Shown here: positions 33,410 to 44,372 of the stretch, piece by piece
Layout: each line of letters starts with the position of its first letter
How positions within the stretch are numbered: position 1 is the first letter of the stretch
Source: Ephemerocybe angulata
Lineage: Eukaryota; Basidiomycota; Agaricomycetes; Agaricales; Psathyrellaceae
Reading direction: 5' to 3'
Assembly (NCBI GenBank): GCA_013368325.1
Contig: JAACJK010000058.1
Coordinates: 248,001 to 312,000, forward strand
DNA: 64,000 nucleotides
Notes under the pieces: generated by a model
Database searches by the model: none
What the model was told of the DNA's origin: nothing
What the model saw: the letters and a program-made list of their open reading frames with translations, nothing else
Made by a program: the position numbers and the translations under genes

Positions 33410-35205
33410 TCACCAGACTTGTGCAACAGCACTAGCAAGCAGCGAGGATAGCGTGACACCGGCCAGCAACGGCGATACCCACTGATATTGGGACAATACC
33501 GCACCATTTCTGACCGTTGCGTATATTGGAACCTTTTGATAGGTCTTGAGTGAATTGATGTGCCATGTCGCATTCTCATGGTGGATAAGTGTCAGCCTAA
33601 TCCAGAGAGGACGGAACAGAACGAGGGGCCCTTACGATTAGATTAGCTGGGTCTGCAAGTCGCTCAGCACAGGTGCCAGGACATTGGCTAGCGTTGTAAT
33701 TATTTCCGGCATAGTTCCCTGGACAGAACTTCGTCAAACCAACTACATTGACAGGTGGAACAAGGAACTGCATACCACAAAATGTGATGTCGAAAACAAC
33801 GACGTGTTTCTTGAAGTATTGTGTGATATTGCATCTCGTGTTCGAAAGAACTGCAGAAGGCGGCCCCCATGTCGAAGGCCGAGGTTCACCAGCTGTTACA
33901 TCCTCCGGGATTGCAGCACGGAAGAACGACCCTGCAATAGATTCAGCACTTTCGTTTGTAACGACATCCGTGTCCGGGTAGTGACCAAGCTCACATATGG
34001 CGATAGTATATTCGTCCCATTTCATAGCAAGAATACCTCCGCCTTGAGTTTCAAAGTGAAGCCCGTACGACGCCTGACTCCACTCCATGGCGCTACAACC
34101 ATAACGCCCGATTTTCTTGTCGTCGTTGCACTGAACAGTCCCATTTTCTGGTTTGTCCTACAGTGATTAGGACTGCAGTCAGATTTCGCATGCCAGATCA
34201 GATGCCATGGAACATACGACGAGCGTCCCTGTATATTTCTGGGAGACGTCTAGATAGCACCCCTCGTACGTGTGCCATGTGATTTGGTTGTGCTCGTTAT
34301 CGTGGGTGCCTTCAAGGATGTCGATTTCTCCATTCTGATAGTCAAAGCTCAGTTGAGGGTCTAGTAGGTAAGACGGACGACCTACATAAGGCCAGTCGAA
34401 TCTGGAGGTGGTCCAGTAAGCAGGCCATACAGCTGAGAATCAGAACAAGTTCAGCCCAATCATGGCGCGTACGTGTTCAGGGGAACGTACCGCAACCCCA
34501 AGGAGCTCGCTTGAGGTCCAGGATGAAGAGTCCACCATTGTATTCCTTCATGGTCTCGATTCTGACACTACTGAACTGTGAGAAGGAAGGGCAAAGGAGA
34601 ACATACGAACGTGTACCTTTCTCGTTTCTCACCTGGATTCAGTTTCGTTTTCATGTCCGACTCCATGATAACGGTGCCATCATCCTCATTGAAGTACGTG
34701 TAGTTCTGGCTGAATGCCCGTTCTCTGGTAACATAGCTGCAGAGACGAACGATTCACATGACTTAGTCGGACGCTTGAGGGCTAAAGCCTCCCGGCACGT
34801 ACTGAACGAGGCCACTACAGGGAGGTCAGTGGGCATCTATTTGGTTTTAATATATTGAATACGTACTCGGTAGGGTCATCTCCTGTGAAGAATCTCATGT
34901 CACTGTTGCAAGACTTCAGTGGCCCCGGCCGAATGCCATACGAACGCGCGAACACCCACGCACTCGTAGAAGGTCCTGCCTGCGTATGTATCTTCGAGCT
35001 TCCATATATATTGCGAGCCGCTTGGACTGGTTTCTATAACACCATCCCGTTTTGCGAGATTCACCAAAGATCTTTCGCTGAAAGATTTCCGTAGCTGAGG
35101 TTGCAATGAAGAGTGTCCATTCTCAAAGGCCTTGACGTCCTGAACCGCCAAGACAGCGTGTACAAGCAACGAGATAGTCGTGATAGTCGTCGATAGGCGT
35201 AGCAT
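33410..35205 (-). CDS. Secreted glycoside hydrolase family 16 (endo-beta-1,3(4)-glucanase-like)
   Basis: Nine exons on the minus strand: 34964..35205, 34867..34902, 34803..34814, 34617..34736, 34491..34570, 34218..34432, 33776..34157, 33636..33718 and 33410..33574, giving 444 residues. A signal peptide is evident (MLRLSTTITTISLLVHAVLA). The GH16 active-site motif EIDILEG places the catalytic pair at Glu199 and Glu204 with Asp201 between. Supporting GH16 marks are AVWPAYW, GGGILAMKWDEYTI, PSTWGPPSAVL, FDITFCG, CPGTC and a closing WHINSLKTYQ. An extended loop of about 25 residues separates WPAYW from the catalytic strand. The C-terminus ends in a hydrophobic stretch (WVSPLLAGVTLSSLLASAVA), which suggests a GPI or membrane anchor. 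The likely role is remodelling of cell-wall or storage beta-glucan. The third exon is a 12-nt micro-exon. It lies between two DUF6593-like paralogues. Confidence 0.88.
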
Positions 35206-36021
35206 CCTGCGTCCTAGAAATGTGTTGATACTGCGGTTGAACTTGAAAGGGAATGATAGTCGTAGAGAGTCGTGTGGTCGTTCGTGTACGCGTCCAATCC
35301 TGTACAGGTATCGTAGCTGTTCCAAGGCCTTAGATCATTGAAGTTGGGCTACCGGGAAACCCGGGAGGTAGGGGGTTGTGGAGGGCAAGAAGCAGAAACG
35401 CGAAGGAGTTGCGTTCATCCAGGTGGCCGTTGACCGGATCTGAACTATTTGATCCGCTTCGAGGCCCTGTGGCTGGCTTTGGGCTGGCTGATTTCCAGCT
35501 CTGCGCAGTCAGAGCTTTGGGAAGGTGTGGACGAGGTGTTAGAAGCGCCAAAGTACCAGCTTGCCTTAGAGGATGTTTTGTAAATGATGCATGAACCTTT
35601 CGACAGTTAATTTTATCACGAGTTTCAATTGAAGTTACCCTTGTCATGATTGTAGCTGCTTGCGCTCGAGATTGTCACGACAGGGGTCAGTGGATATCTG
35701 GATCGTCGAAACGACCTTATCGACTGGCGATTAGCAGTGCATCACGGAGTGTCAGGGCACCCGAAGCCCGGTGACCACTGCCTAGCCAGATGAGAGACTC
35801 CCAGAAGCCACTACCGAGGTAAAGCTATAAAGCGCAGCAGTATTAACCGTAAGGCGGTGCAGCCTCTGGTAGACATCACATAGAAGGGAAGCAGTACGGC
35901 GCTAAGACCATCCAGCCGGACACTAGTTAGCACATGTCCACAATGTCCATACGTGCTACTTAAAAGCCTCCTCGATGTGCTGTAAAGTAGCAAACTCCCC
36001 CTCGCTCACGACGCCTCGAAC
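35206..36021. other. Intergenic, no gene recognised
   Basis: Divergent promoter space of the GH16 gene (-) and the second DUF6593-like gene (+). Short frames at 35330..35647 have no recognisable content. Confidence 0.4.
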
Positions 36022-36679
36022 ATGTCCGCTGACTCCTCCACCGAAACGATCACTCTCACCTTCGAGCCCGACAACCCCTGCAACTCCTTCATCTCAGACG
36101 ATTCCACGGGCGAGCACCTCTACAGTGTGGTGACCCAGCACGGGGACGAGACCATCACCAAGCTCACCAACGCCGAGTCCGGCGAACAACTGGCACAATG
36201 GCTCTGGAAGGACGTCCGCTCGGACGTCTTCACCCTGGGCAACACCAAGCCCCAGCCATCCAGCGCCTGGTTGAGAAAGAGCATGGTTCCGTTCAAAGAG
36301 TGAGTGAGGTTTCGGGGCGCCGAGATCCACGACGACTGACCGTCATCTCTTCCTGGATAGTACGGTCCATTTCAAAGACCTGAACGGGCGCAATTTCAAG
36401 TGGAAGAATTGTGCCCCTGGCCTGTCTCTCGAGCTCTACTCGGACACAGACAAAAAGGGCCCCATCGCCGTCTGGAAGAAGTCGTACCGCTACAAAGACA
36501 TCAAGACCTCTGAGCAGGTCTACGATCCTGCGACACTCACCGTCACAGGCCTCGGCCTCGAAATCCTCGATCTCGTCGTCATATCTTTCTGCCTGCTGGA
36601 GAAGAATAGGAGAATCAATGAGAATGGAACTGTTTCCATGGCCAGCTCGATGGCTATACCCCATGTCGTAGCTATGTAG
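36022..36679 (+). CDS. DUF6593-like protein, 198 residues (copy 2)
   Basis: Exons 36022..36299 and 36361..36679 (61-bp intron) give 198 residues, with the intron at exactly the same codon as in the copy at 32654. The start is MSADSSTETITLTFEPDNPC. Conserved blocks are FISDDSTGEHLYSVVTQHG, KDVRSDVFTL, SSAWLRKSMVPFK, HFKDLNGRNFKWKN, APGLSLELY, VAVWKK-like IAVWKKSYRY, and GLGLEILDLVVISFCLLEK. It is a tandem paralogue separated from copy 1 by the GH16 gene. The function is unknown. Confidence 0.8.
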
Positions 36680-36964
36680 AATTGCCTCCTGGATGCTGAG
36701 ACCGTGTAGTTGAAAGCGTATAATACTATACCTGCTATTTCTGTGTCAGGGACCAGCTCAATGATGGCATTTGAGGTCCTGGGGATACATATGATAAGAG
36801 GTTGCGATTAGAATTACAGCAAGCTCGGGCCAGGTAAATGCGAATAAAAAATCCTGTGATGTTCAAAGGTATCCCTCGCCTTGCAGATATCGAGATGATA
36901 TGCGAGTGTACAACAACCAACCATCCGTCGTCGTGAACGGGGTGTGGGAGCGAGCGACGCCCAA

Positions 36965-38182
36965 TCAGTAGTTTTTCTTTTTCTCATCGACCGACAATCC
37001 ACCTAGGGAAGGAATGGGTGTAAGAGGGGATGTGCGTGGCTGAGAGCGACAGTGTACGTACCAGGTCCCATGTTGACAAGGAGGATGAGGCCACCAACGA
37101 TGGCTGCATGGTCGTAATGTCAGCCACCAATCGTCTGGGATACCGAGCTGGGAACTTACAAAGGGTCTGGAAGAAGTCGTACTTCAAGAAGTCGCGCTGG
37201 GGGTGTGCGGAGTGGATGGACCACCAGTTGTTTGCGAAGACGTTGAAGACGCTGAGGATAAGGACAAGGAAGCCAGCAGACCACTTGGCCTTGAAGCCGA
37301 CGGCAACCATGATGCAAGCAGCGAAACCAACAATGGAAACGATGACACGCATGATGTTCCATTGGCCCTGGATGATGAATCCGAGGAACAAGAAGATGAG
37401 GAGAACACGTCCAGCGAGGAGGAAGCTACGCAGAGGTTAGACCACAGGCTCTGAGGCAAGCCGGGAGACACGGTGACATACTATTTCTTCCTGTCGGTTT
37501 CGGTGATTTGGGGGAGTCCGGCGAACACGGATTTGCGCGAGACCATGGAGTCGCTGAAGACCATGAAGAGACCACCAATGACGCTAAGGTTGCGGAGGAA
37601 GAAGTTGAGGTCGAAGATGAGCCCGTAGCCGAAGCCCTGAATGATGACAACAGCGAGGAGTCCGCCCACTGCGAATTCGGTGTAGCGCTTGGCGATGACC
37701 GCACCGGATCCAACAAGCATGGTCTAGTAAAGGTGAGGTCTCAGTTTGGGCGCTTCTCGATCTGACTGGAGTGGTGCTTACGACGATGTTAATGAATAAG
37801 AACAGGTGCGAGAGACCCCAGGGGAAGTGTCGGTGGCTGCATACAACACTATTAACGCCAGGAAATTTGACACGAAACGGGCGTAGGCGCACCTCTGCAG
37901 ATACCAGATCTGGTCTCCCCACTGTGTAAGAATCCTCAGCGCATCCTCCAAAAAGGTGACGACAATCAAGAAGCGGCCAATTGCCGGCAGATGGGGCTTC
38001 AAAGGTTGAGAGTGAATCTCAACGGCGTCCTCGATTTGCCTGCTAATAACCTGTAGCTTCTCCAGAGGGTCGTCAGGGTTCGCTGCCCTGTAGCCCGACG
38101 ACTGGCGCGAGTTGGACAGGCCATGGGGGTCGACGCTGTAAGAATTTGTCGCCGGACGAGCGATACTGATTCTTGAGGACAT
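36965..38182 (-). CDS. ERV29: Erv29/SURF4 COPII cargo receptor
   Basis: Six exons (37893..38182, 37782..37836, 37482..37723, 37160..37425, 37062..37103, 36965..37002) give 310 residues, the same length as yeast Erv29. The protein cycles between ER and Golgi and loads soluble secretory proteins into COPII vesicles. Marks are a cytosolic N-terminus; GRFLIVVTFLEDALRILTQW (SURF4 signature); several membrane segments (LFLFINIVTMLVGSG, AVGGLLAVVIIQGFGYGLI, VLLIFLFLGFIIQG, FLVLILSVFNVFANNWW); and the C-terminal di-lysine retrieval signal KKNY. The last exon encodes only SVDEKKKNY and neighbours. Confidence 0.95.
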
Positions 38183-38546
38183 GGTGGTGGTGGAGAGGAG
38201 AATGTCGAAGCAGCGAACGTGTCGTGTAGTCACGACGTGGCGATGCTTATCTAAGCAAATATGTAGGGGCTCTGTGGGTTCGGTGACTTCGGTCGCGTAA
38301 CAGTAGGTAACAGTCCGTTCATCTGGCATCTTTGATGTTTCTGATGAAACTGCGTGAAGGCCCGGTGATTGAGGAGAAACGTATAACATAGATGATATCA
38401 GTTCGGAGGACTTGAACTCGACGGTAATCAATCGACAAATGCACGGCTCGACGCGCCCTGAAGGTCAACGAGGAATACAGCAGTTAAGAGATATTCAACG
38501 ATCATGGTCTAGTAAGGGACTGGCAGGACACCATACATGACCACAT
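38183..38546. other. Intergenic between ERV29 and an F-box gene
   Basis: ERV29 promoter side and 3' end of the F-box gene; nothing else recognised. Confidence 0.4.
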
Positions 38547-39816
38547 CTACCAACACCGTTCAACCTTAAGCTTGAAATTGCTTCGAGGTACGTCGACGCG
38601 GCTCCGAATCCAGCGATCTGCTTCTTCAGGGGGGTAGGGCCATCGGACCTGGAAACACAGTTCTTCTAGAGCTGCATAGGCAGGCAATTGTCTGAGAAGG
38701 TCGTTCAATAACCCCCACTCCATTCGGTCCAGCTCCTGTTCAGACCGGAAAAATATTTGGAGGGTAAGGCAAGACAAGGTTGAGACTGCGCCAGAAAGAA
38801 ATGCGATGTACCAAGGGACACCATGGCCCGCATCCCCCAGGCTGGCCGCGACGTAGTCTTTCCCTGGATCTTCCCTACTCAATTCTATGAATAACGTCTT
38901 CAGCTTTGGAAATGGGCCTAAAGCCTGATCTGCAGCAGTGGTGTAAGTGTCGTCGACACGTCCAAGCAAAATTCTCAACAAGCCACTCACCAAGTGATCT
39001 ATACGACGGATCGAACGATCGAAAGTGGAGGGTTAAATTCTCAACGTTGGTGAACGCCTCGAGTGCTGAAAGGTCCTCCACTCTTGTTGCCCACCAGTAG
39101 AGTTTACAGGACCGTATCGACGTTCTGGAACTTGCAAGCCAGTGCAGCATTGGTACAGAGCATGGATTGATATTAACGGTCGCAAGCTTGAGGAGGACAG
39201 GGTCCATGAGGCACACCTCGTCACCCAAGCTCATTCCGGCACCTGCAACGAAGCCAAGTTCCAGGCGCTGCAACCCCGGCCCAAAGAAACCAACGCATTT
39301 GAGGCACTCTTCAAGGGAAACGATGGAAAGCATCCCTAGCTTCAGAGTTGTAAGCTCGACGTTTGCCCCAAGCTTGGCGCTGAATTGGCGCGCGATTTCA
39401 GCGTCATGGCACCCGACCAACTCCAGACTGGTCAACCTCGACATCCTCGGCACCAGGGAAAGCATCTTCTTGCAGTGGTCTTCGCGTAGGTTCAGGAGAA
39501 TCTTGTACTCTGACTCGACGTTAAGGCTTCGGATACATGGCAGGATGTTCTCCCCGGCCTTAGCCAGGAAATCGATGTAGTCGCGATCGAGGGTTGCTTG
39601 AGAGAAGAATCGTAATCTGCATGTTGACGACCAGGCCTTGCATACTAAGCTACAGCTTCTTGCTGTGTGAAAGTCTGGCACTGTACGAATGATTATGTCG
39701 AATATTTCTTGGGGAATTCGCCCGGCCAATTCGACCGGAAGAACGTCGAGGCGACGCCGTTTAGACAACATTGATGATAGAAAGAAAGGGGTTGGTGGGG
39801 GTCGCTGCGGAGACAA
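38547..39816 (-). CDS. F-box-like protein, 402 residues (copy 2)
   Basis: Exons 38991..39816 and 38547..38929 are joined by a 61-bp intron. An F-box-like N-terminus is clear (VLPVELAGRIPQEIFDIIIR, then SLVCKAWSSTCRLRFF). The body is leucine-rich (LTSLELVGC, LQRLELGF, VENLTLHF). The intron lies before a segment equivalent to the FKAL segment of its relatives (here FPKLKTLFIEL). A second in-frame Met (39771, MLSKRRRLDVLPVEL) fits the relatives' starts better and would give 387 residues. This copy is the most divergent of the seven. It is divergently arranged with the second pheromone gene (955 bp between starts). Confidence 0.78.
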
Positions 39817-40692
39817 GGTTCACTTGCGCTTGAGCTGTTGCCAGGTGTAGGACATTCCCGTTGGAATGAGTGAACAAGCGCCTCGTTTGCGAACGCGTGG
39901 CACTTGGACCGAGCGTGCGAACTGCTGCTTACCTCATACCGACAATCTCGGTGAGCGCTAATTGGCTTCGGGTTTGAGAAAAGGGTCAAAAATGGGAGGT
40001 CCCGAATAGTGAAAGCTTTTGTTATCGTCTTAGAAGGCAAGGGTTTCTCTTTGCTGCGTTATCACACCCAAAATTTTCCCGAGTCAAATATCATCAGCGC
40101 CGGTAAGCTACCGCAGCGCGGGCTAGACGCCGGTGCCGCTCTCAATTGTCCTGTATAATCAACAATAGAAGAAATGGCAGTACCTCGATCTATCGCTGAA
40201 ATAAAAAGCTCGAGTGAGGGCAATACTTAGCTCTTGAGTGCGATCAACAATTTTTTTGCAATGGATGATCTGCATTGGATCTGCATTGGACCTGTCTACA
40301 ACGTCATTCCTTGGTAGTGATACGAGCCACGCAGTAGTACGCTGGGTGGAGGTCTCGCAGCTTGGTCTAAAAATATCCGGCACTATTACCTTCAAGTTCA
40401 ATTCATTGAAAGGTCCGGGTAGGGCGTCGTCTCTTATTCGCATCCCCAGCGGTAAACGTTGAGGGGTTTTTGTTCAGGATATACCGGCTTAGTTTCTGCG
40501 TAGATATAAGGCACTATACACCAGAGGTGCATGATGGCATCCAGAATTGTATGAGGGGACTCGTCTCCCAGAACTCAGCACTACAATAATCCCATTCAAA
40601 CTTTACTCCACAGTGGCACAGTACTCTCAAATTAAGACGAACCTTTTTGTCTTCTGAGTAGTAACTGAGTAGCCGACAGCGCGTCGTGGTAC
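39817..40692. other. Intergenic between an F-box gene and pheromone gene 2
   Basis: No gene was recognised. It contains GGTGAGCGCTAATTGG near 39950 and the likely upstream control region of the pheromone gene towards the right end. Confidence 0.4.
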
Positions 40693-40702
40693 AGTATATA
40701 AG
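40693..40702 (+). promoter_or_regulatory. TATA box of pheromone gene 2
   Basis: AGTATATAAG lies 70 bp upstream of the start codon and is identical to the box of the copy at 15768. It is followed by CATCAGCTCATCAGCTCAGA and CTAAGCTAC, also shared with the other leader. Confidence 0.75.
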
Positions 40703-40771
40703 CACACCTCAACCACATCAGCTCATCAGCTCAGACAACCTCTTCTAAGCTACCAACCAACCAACCTCTCA

Positions 40772-40960
40772 ATGGACTCCTTCGCCACCGTCTCTTTCTC
40801 CCCTGCGTCCGTCCCCGTTGACAACGACGACCCCGGCAATGGCCAGGGAAGCGGTGGCTACTGCGTCGTCTTCGCCAGAGACACCTCCACCGAAATTCCC
40901 TCCGACCAGGACGACCCCGGGAACGGCCAAGGAAGCGGTGGATATTGCACCATTGTTTGA
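40772..40960 (+). CDS. Mating-pheromone-like precursor with two tandem CaaX modules (copy 2)
   Basis: This 62-residue peptide starts MDSFATVSFSPASVP and ends GQGSGGYCTIV, a CaaX box. The 28-residue unit is repeated: DDPGNGQGSGGYCVVF (Cys31) and DDPGNGQGSGGYCTIV (Cys59), linked by ARDTSTEIPSDQ. The linker matches the AKDTSADIPCDE linker of the copy at 15768, so the duplication predates the split of the two genes. Expected processing is farnesylation at Cys59, loss of TIV, methylation and N-terminal cleavage; export of such peptides is by a Ste6-type transporter. No STE3-type receptor is visible nearby. The terminal Val instead of Ala is less usual. TATA box, leader and 3'UTR intron are shared with copy 1. 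Confidence 0.85.
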   Translation: MDSFATVSFSPASVPVDNDDPGNGQGSGGYCVVFARDTSTEIPSDQDDPGNGQGSGGYCTIV

Positions 40961-40999
40961 AGACCCCCGTCGTGCTCTCTTCGAGTCATAACATCACTG

Positions 41000-41055
41000 G
41001 TACGCCTGCTCCCACTGCCTGCATCGAGACTTCGCAGCTAACACTCTTGCAACAG
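41000..41055 (+). other. Putative 3'UTR intron of pheromone gene 2
   Basis: A GTACGC donor 39 nt past the stop, branch GCTAAC and acceptor CAACAG give 56 nt. Position and branch match the intron of pheromone gene 1. Confidence 0.55.
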
Positions 41056-42146
41056 GTCTGTCTTCCATCTGACTAACGCCTCGGATGGACAGACCCCGTC
41101 GTCGGAACCAACTCGCCATCGGAATCTCCTCACACCCATCTTCGACCTTCGCACGGCTCTTTACCACTGGCCCCTTCATTCCATAGCTTATTTGCCTTAT
41201 TTGAATTTGTTGTACCTATCATTATCAAATTATTACCCATACTTTTTATTAATTTCTGGGCGCCTAATGTGTATTGATCAGCTGAACATTAGGTGAGTAG
41301 TCTGCCAACGAGTTGGCCACCAGGCGAGGCTGTGTGCAAAGGTAGATCATCAAAATAGAGTAATGTCCGAGGTATCATACAATCAAGCATAACGATACGT
41401 TCTGAAGCCGGGTCCGAAAGGTATGCATCGACACTGCCATAGAGTCACCTAACAGATGTGGATCCAGCCGCTGGCCGCGTGCATAGTCACCAGTTGGGGG
41501 TGGCAGTTCCTTCTGCACGACGACCTCAGCGCTATTCTCTCCTCCCCCTGGCGAACCATTCTGCCCAGTACTTCCAATGTCGCTTTTCTTCTGCACCAAT
41601 AGGAGAAGCACCGGGAAGCATGGGATGACCGTTCGCATAGGTCTGGCCCTCGGATACTACGGAACGTCACGAATATGGCTACAGAACAGAGCCACTGAGA
41701 ATACAGGACGATTGACTTTCCAGGTTTCTCGTGTTGGCGGTATTTGGGTTCCGCCTCTTGACTGGGTGCGGGCGCCTGTATAAGCGCCGAAATCATTGTA
41801 GAACCCAGTGTAGGACGTGGCGTTGCCTTTGAGCTTGCTAACACTGCATAGTTGGGGACCTATCTGTACATTTGAAGTTTCTTCGGAGCAATAGAAAGAG
41901 CCCAGCCCAGCCTACGTGGATAACTATCGTTTTGTATCTCTTGTGTTGTGCCATTTCAGCCTAGTCGCAGAGTGCCATGACACTGGGACCTGTCATATCC
42001 CCAAAGGCGCAGAGACAGGCGGCAGTTTAAGAAGCTGCTGGAGGCCAAGAAGACGACTGGGGTAGCCGCGACGCGTCTGCAGGGGATTCAGGGTGGCTTA
42101 TCTCATGACTTTCGAAAAGTCGACATGTCTTGAAGCCTGTCATGTT
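41056..42146. other. Intergenic, no gene recognised
   Basis: AT-rich around 41180-41260. Frames on either strand up to 131 codons (41449..41844, minus) show no family resemblance. Confidence 0.4.
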
Positions 42147-43018
42147 GGTCCAGACTCCTACCATTCGTTGGTGGAGAGGAACAGTCTGAGGGTATGGGGG
42201 TGCTATCTAATCTAATCAATTGTTACACCGAGTTTATTCCGAATACATGCATTTTGTTCCTCCCACCAACGACTGGCACCACTTGCAAATTTGGCCTTGT
42301 TTGGTAGTGGCTCCCGCGGCTCGGCGCGTGCGGCAAAGGAAATACGGTATTGAAAATGTGCTCTAGTAGTACAGTGCACCCTTCAACGGGTCAAGGAAAG
42401 GAAGACCAGTAGTCCTGAGTGTCAGTAAGCCTCATTTTAGAAGATAAATAGGCTTCTCAGGTGGTAAAACATGTTACCTCTCTGCAGGTGCCAAACTCGA
42501 TTGCAGCCATGCATGGGATATGTTTATGGTGCTCCTCCTGTAAGTTCGAATTACTAAAGGCTATAGAATGGCTTAACTTACGAATAGAGGTTATTGAGAG
42601 GCTGGTTATTAGCTATGAAGTGCGTTGTGCAGTCTTGCATACTTATGAAAGCCTGGGGGTGCAGAGATGGCATTACAGATAGCCCAGTACCCCCATATGT
42701 CGGGTAGAGGATATATAGGATAGTGTATATGGTACCTTAATACTTTTGGGGTGGAGGAATGTTCAGCAATAGCTCATACGTGCACTTTGAGGATAGGGAC
42801 AGGAAGGATGCCGCATAATGCCGCACGCGCCGAACACCGGGAGCCGCCACCAAACACAGCCAAAGTTGCAAGTGGTGCCAGTCGTTGGTGGGAGGGACAA
42901 AATGTGAACTATTCGGAATATACTCGGTAAAACTATGGATAAGATAAGATAATCCCCCAAGTCCCCCTCGACCCTCAGACTCGTCCCTCTCCACCAACGA
43001 ATGGTAGGAGTCTGATGT
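42147..43018. mobile_element. Foldback-type element with ~190-bp inverted arms
   Basis: The left arm (about 42147..42335) and right arm (about 42820..43018) are inverted copies with scattered changes. Shared stretches include ACTCCTACCATTCGTTGGTG, TTCCGAATA, CCCACCAACGACTGGCACCA, CACTTGCAA and TCGGCGCGTGCGGCA. The ~480-bp centre has no recognisable gene. Long inverted arms with a non-coding centre suggest a foldback or large MITE. The flanks show no clear target duplication. Confidence 0.75.
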
Positions 43019-43130
43019 TGGTCTAGCGCACCACTGCCTCCTCAAGATAAACATGTAACGACGCCATACGACGCGTCAAAGCTGTACTCTTTGCATAAAT
43101 AATGAACAGAAATATACAAAGATACCGATC

Positions 43131-44372
43131 TCAATTCTCCACGTCCATGCTCTCCTCCCCAGGCTCATGCGCAGGCACCTGCATCGACTCGAACGCCTCC
43201 AGCGCGCCCTTCACATCCCTCGCACTCCCCACATACGCTGTGACCTGCTCCATCTGGTCGACCCACATTGCACTCGCACTCGCCTCCTCCTTCACGCCGC
43301 CGTTCTTCCCGTCCGCCGAGCCTAATGGTTTTGCGCCGCTGAGGAGCCGGTTCACAGCCCAGTTCGCGTACCCGGACGACCCAACCTCCCACTCCCTCTT
43401 CCCCGTGCCCGTGAGGGTGAGCGCGCCGCCCGATGAATCTTGCGAGTTCGCGGGTTGAGATGGTTGGAGGAGCCAGGGTTCGAGTGGGGGGAGCGATGAG
43501 GTCTGTTCGTAGAGTTTGAGGAGTTGCTGCGGGAGGGCGATAAGATGGTCGAGGGGAGCCTTCGGGGTGGAGCCGCCGGAGGATGGGGATATGGGGAGGG
43601 CAGAGACAAGTTTTGCGAGGCGAGTGTCTGCGCGCTGTTTCGCTGCGCGGGATCGTGCCAGTGCGCTCGTGAACATTCTTGTTAGTCGACGTTGCTAGAC
43701 ATCTGGGTTAGTATGCATGCAGTTACCGTTGACGGGAGACGCACCTCGTCCAAGCGCTTCCGTAGCTCTTCGATCTCGTCGACGAGATCCCGTTCCTTCT
43801 CCTCGAGTTTACTTGAGCCACCGGTGGGTGTAATTGTGAGGTCCGCGCCTTCGTAGTGTGGTAAGACGATGACCCCTCCGTTCTCGAGTTCAGGTGGGAT
43901 CATGAAGACGTTTCGCAGCGACCATGCCTCGAAGAAGTCAAACGCGACGTCGGTGTGGTACTCCAGGAGCGTCTGAAATGAGACAAGTCCCTGCTCTATC
44001 TCTTGGGTCATGTCTTCAGGCTCATTTGCCTGAGCTTTTATGGAGAAAATCGCGCTCAGTCGAGCGTTCAGGACTGCCGACACGGGCGCACGCACCTGCT
44101 TTCTTCTTCCCCTTCTTCCCTTTCGCAGGCGGCTCCGGCTCTTTCGGCTTCTTCGGGTTCCTCTCCTCTCTATCCTCAACCCACTTCACCAAGAACTCTT
44201 CCATGCCGTTCACGCCATCTTGAACGGCATTGTTGGAGATGTTGATGATGTCGTCGAGTAGCAGTTGCGGTGAGAAGCCCAACGCTTCGCAGAGAAGCAG
44301 GGAAGAGGTTGTAGTCGGAGCTCCTTGAGTTGTAGAGTTATCGGTCGTTGTCGAAGTCGTTATTGGGGCCAT
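43131..44372 (-). CDS. MTW1: Kinetochore protein Mis12/Mtw1
   Basis: Exons 44096..44372, 43745..44034 and 43131..43694 give 376 residues. The Mis12 domain is clear: EALGFSPQLLLDDIINISNN then VNGMEEFLVKWV, IEQGLVSFQTLLEYHTDVAF, FEAWSLRNVFMIPPEL and LPHYEGADL. The protein is the core of the MIND complex, which links the inner kinetochore to Ndc80. A basic EPPAKGKKGKKKA stretch follows the first helices, and a coiled coil (KLEEKERDLVDEIEELRKRL) precedes the last exon. The second acceptor was set at TCTAG because the nearer CCCAG leads to a stop. The C-terminal ~150 residues are variable. Confidence 0.9.
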
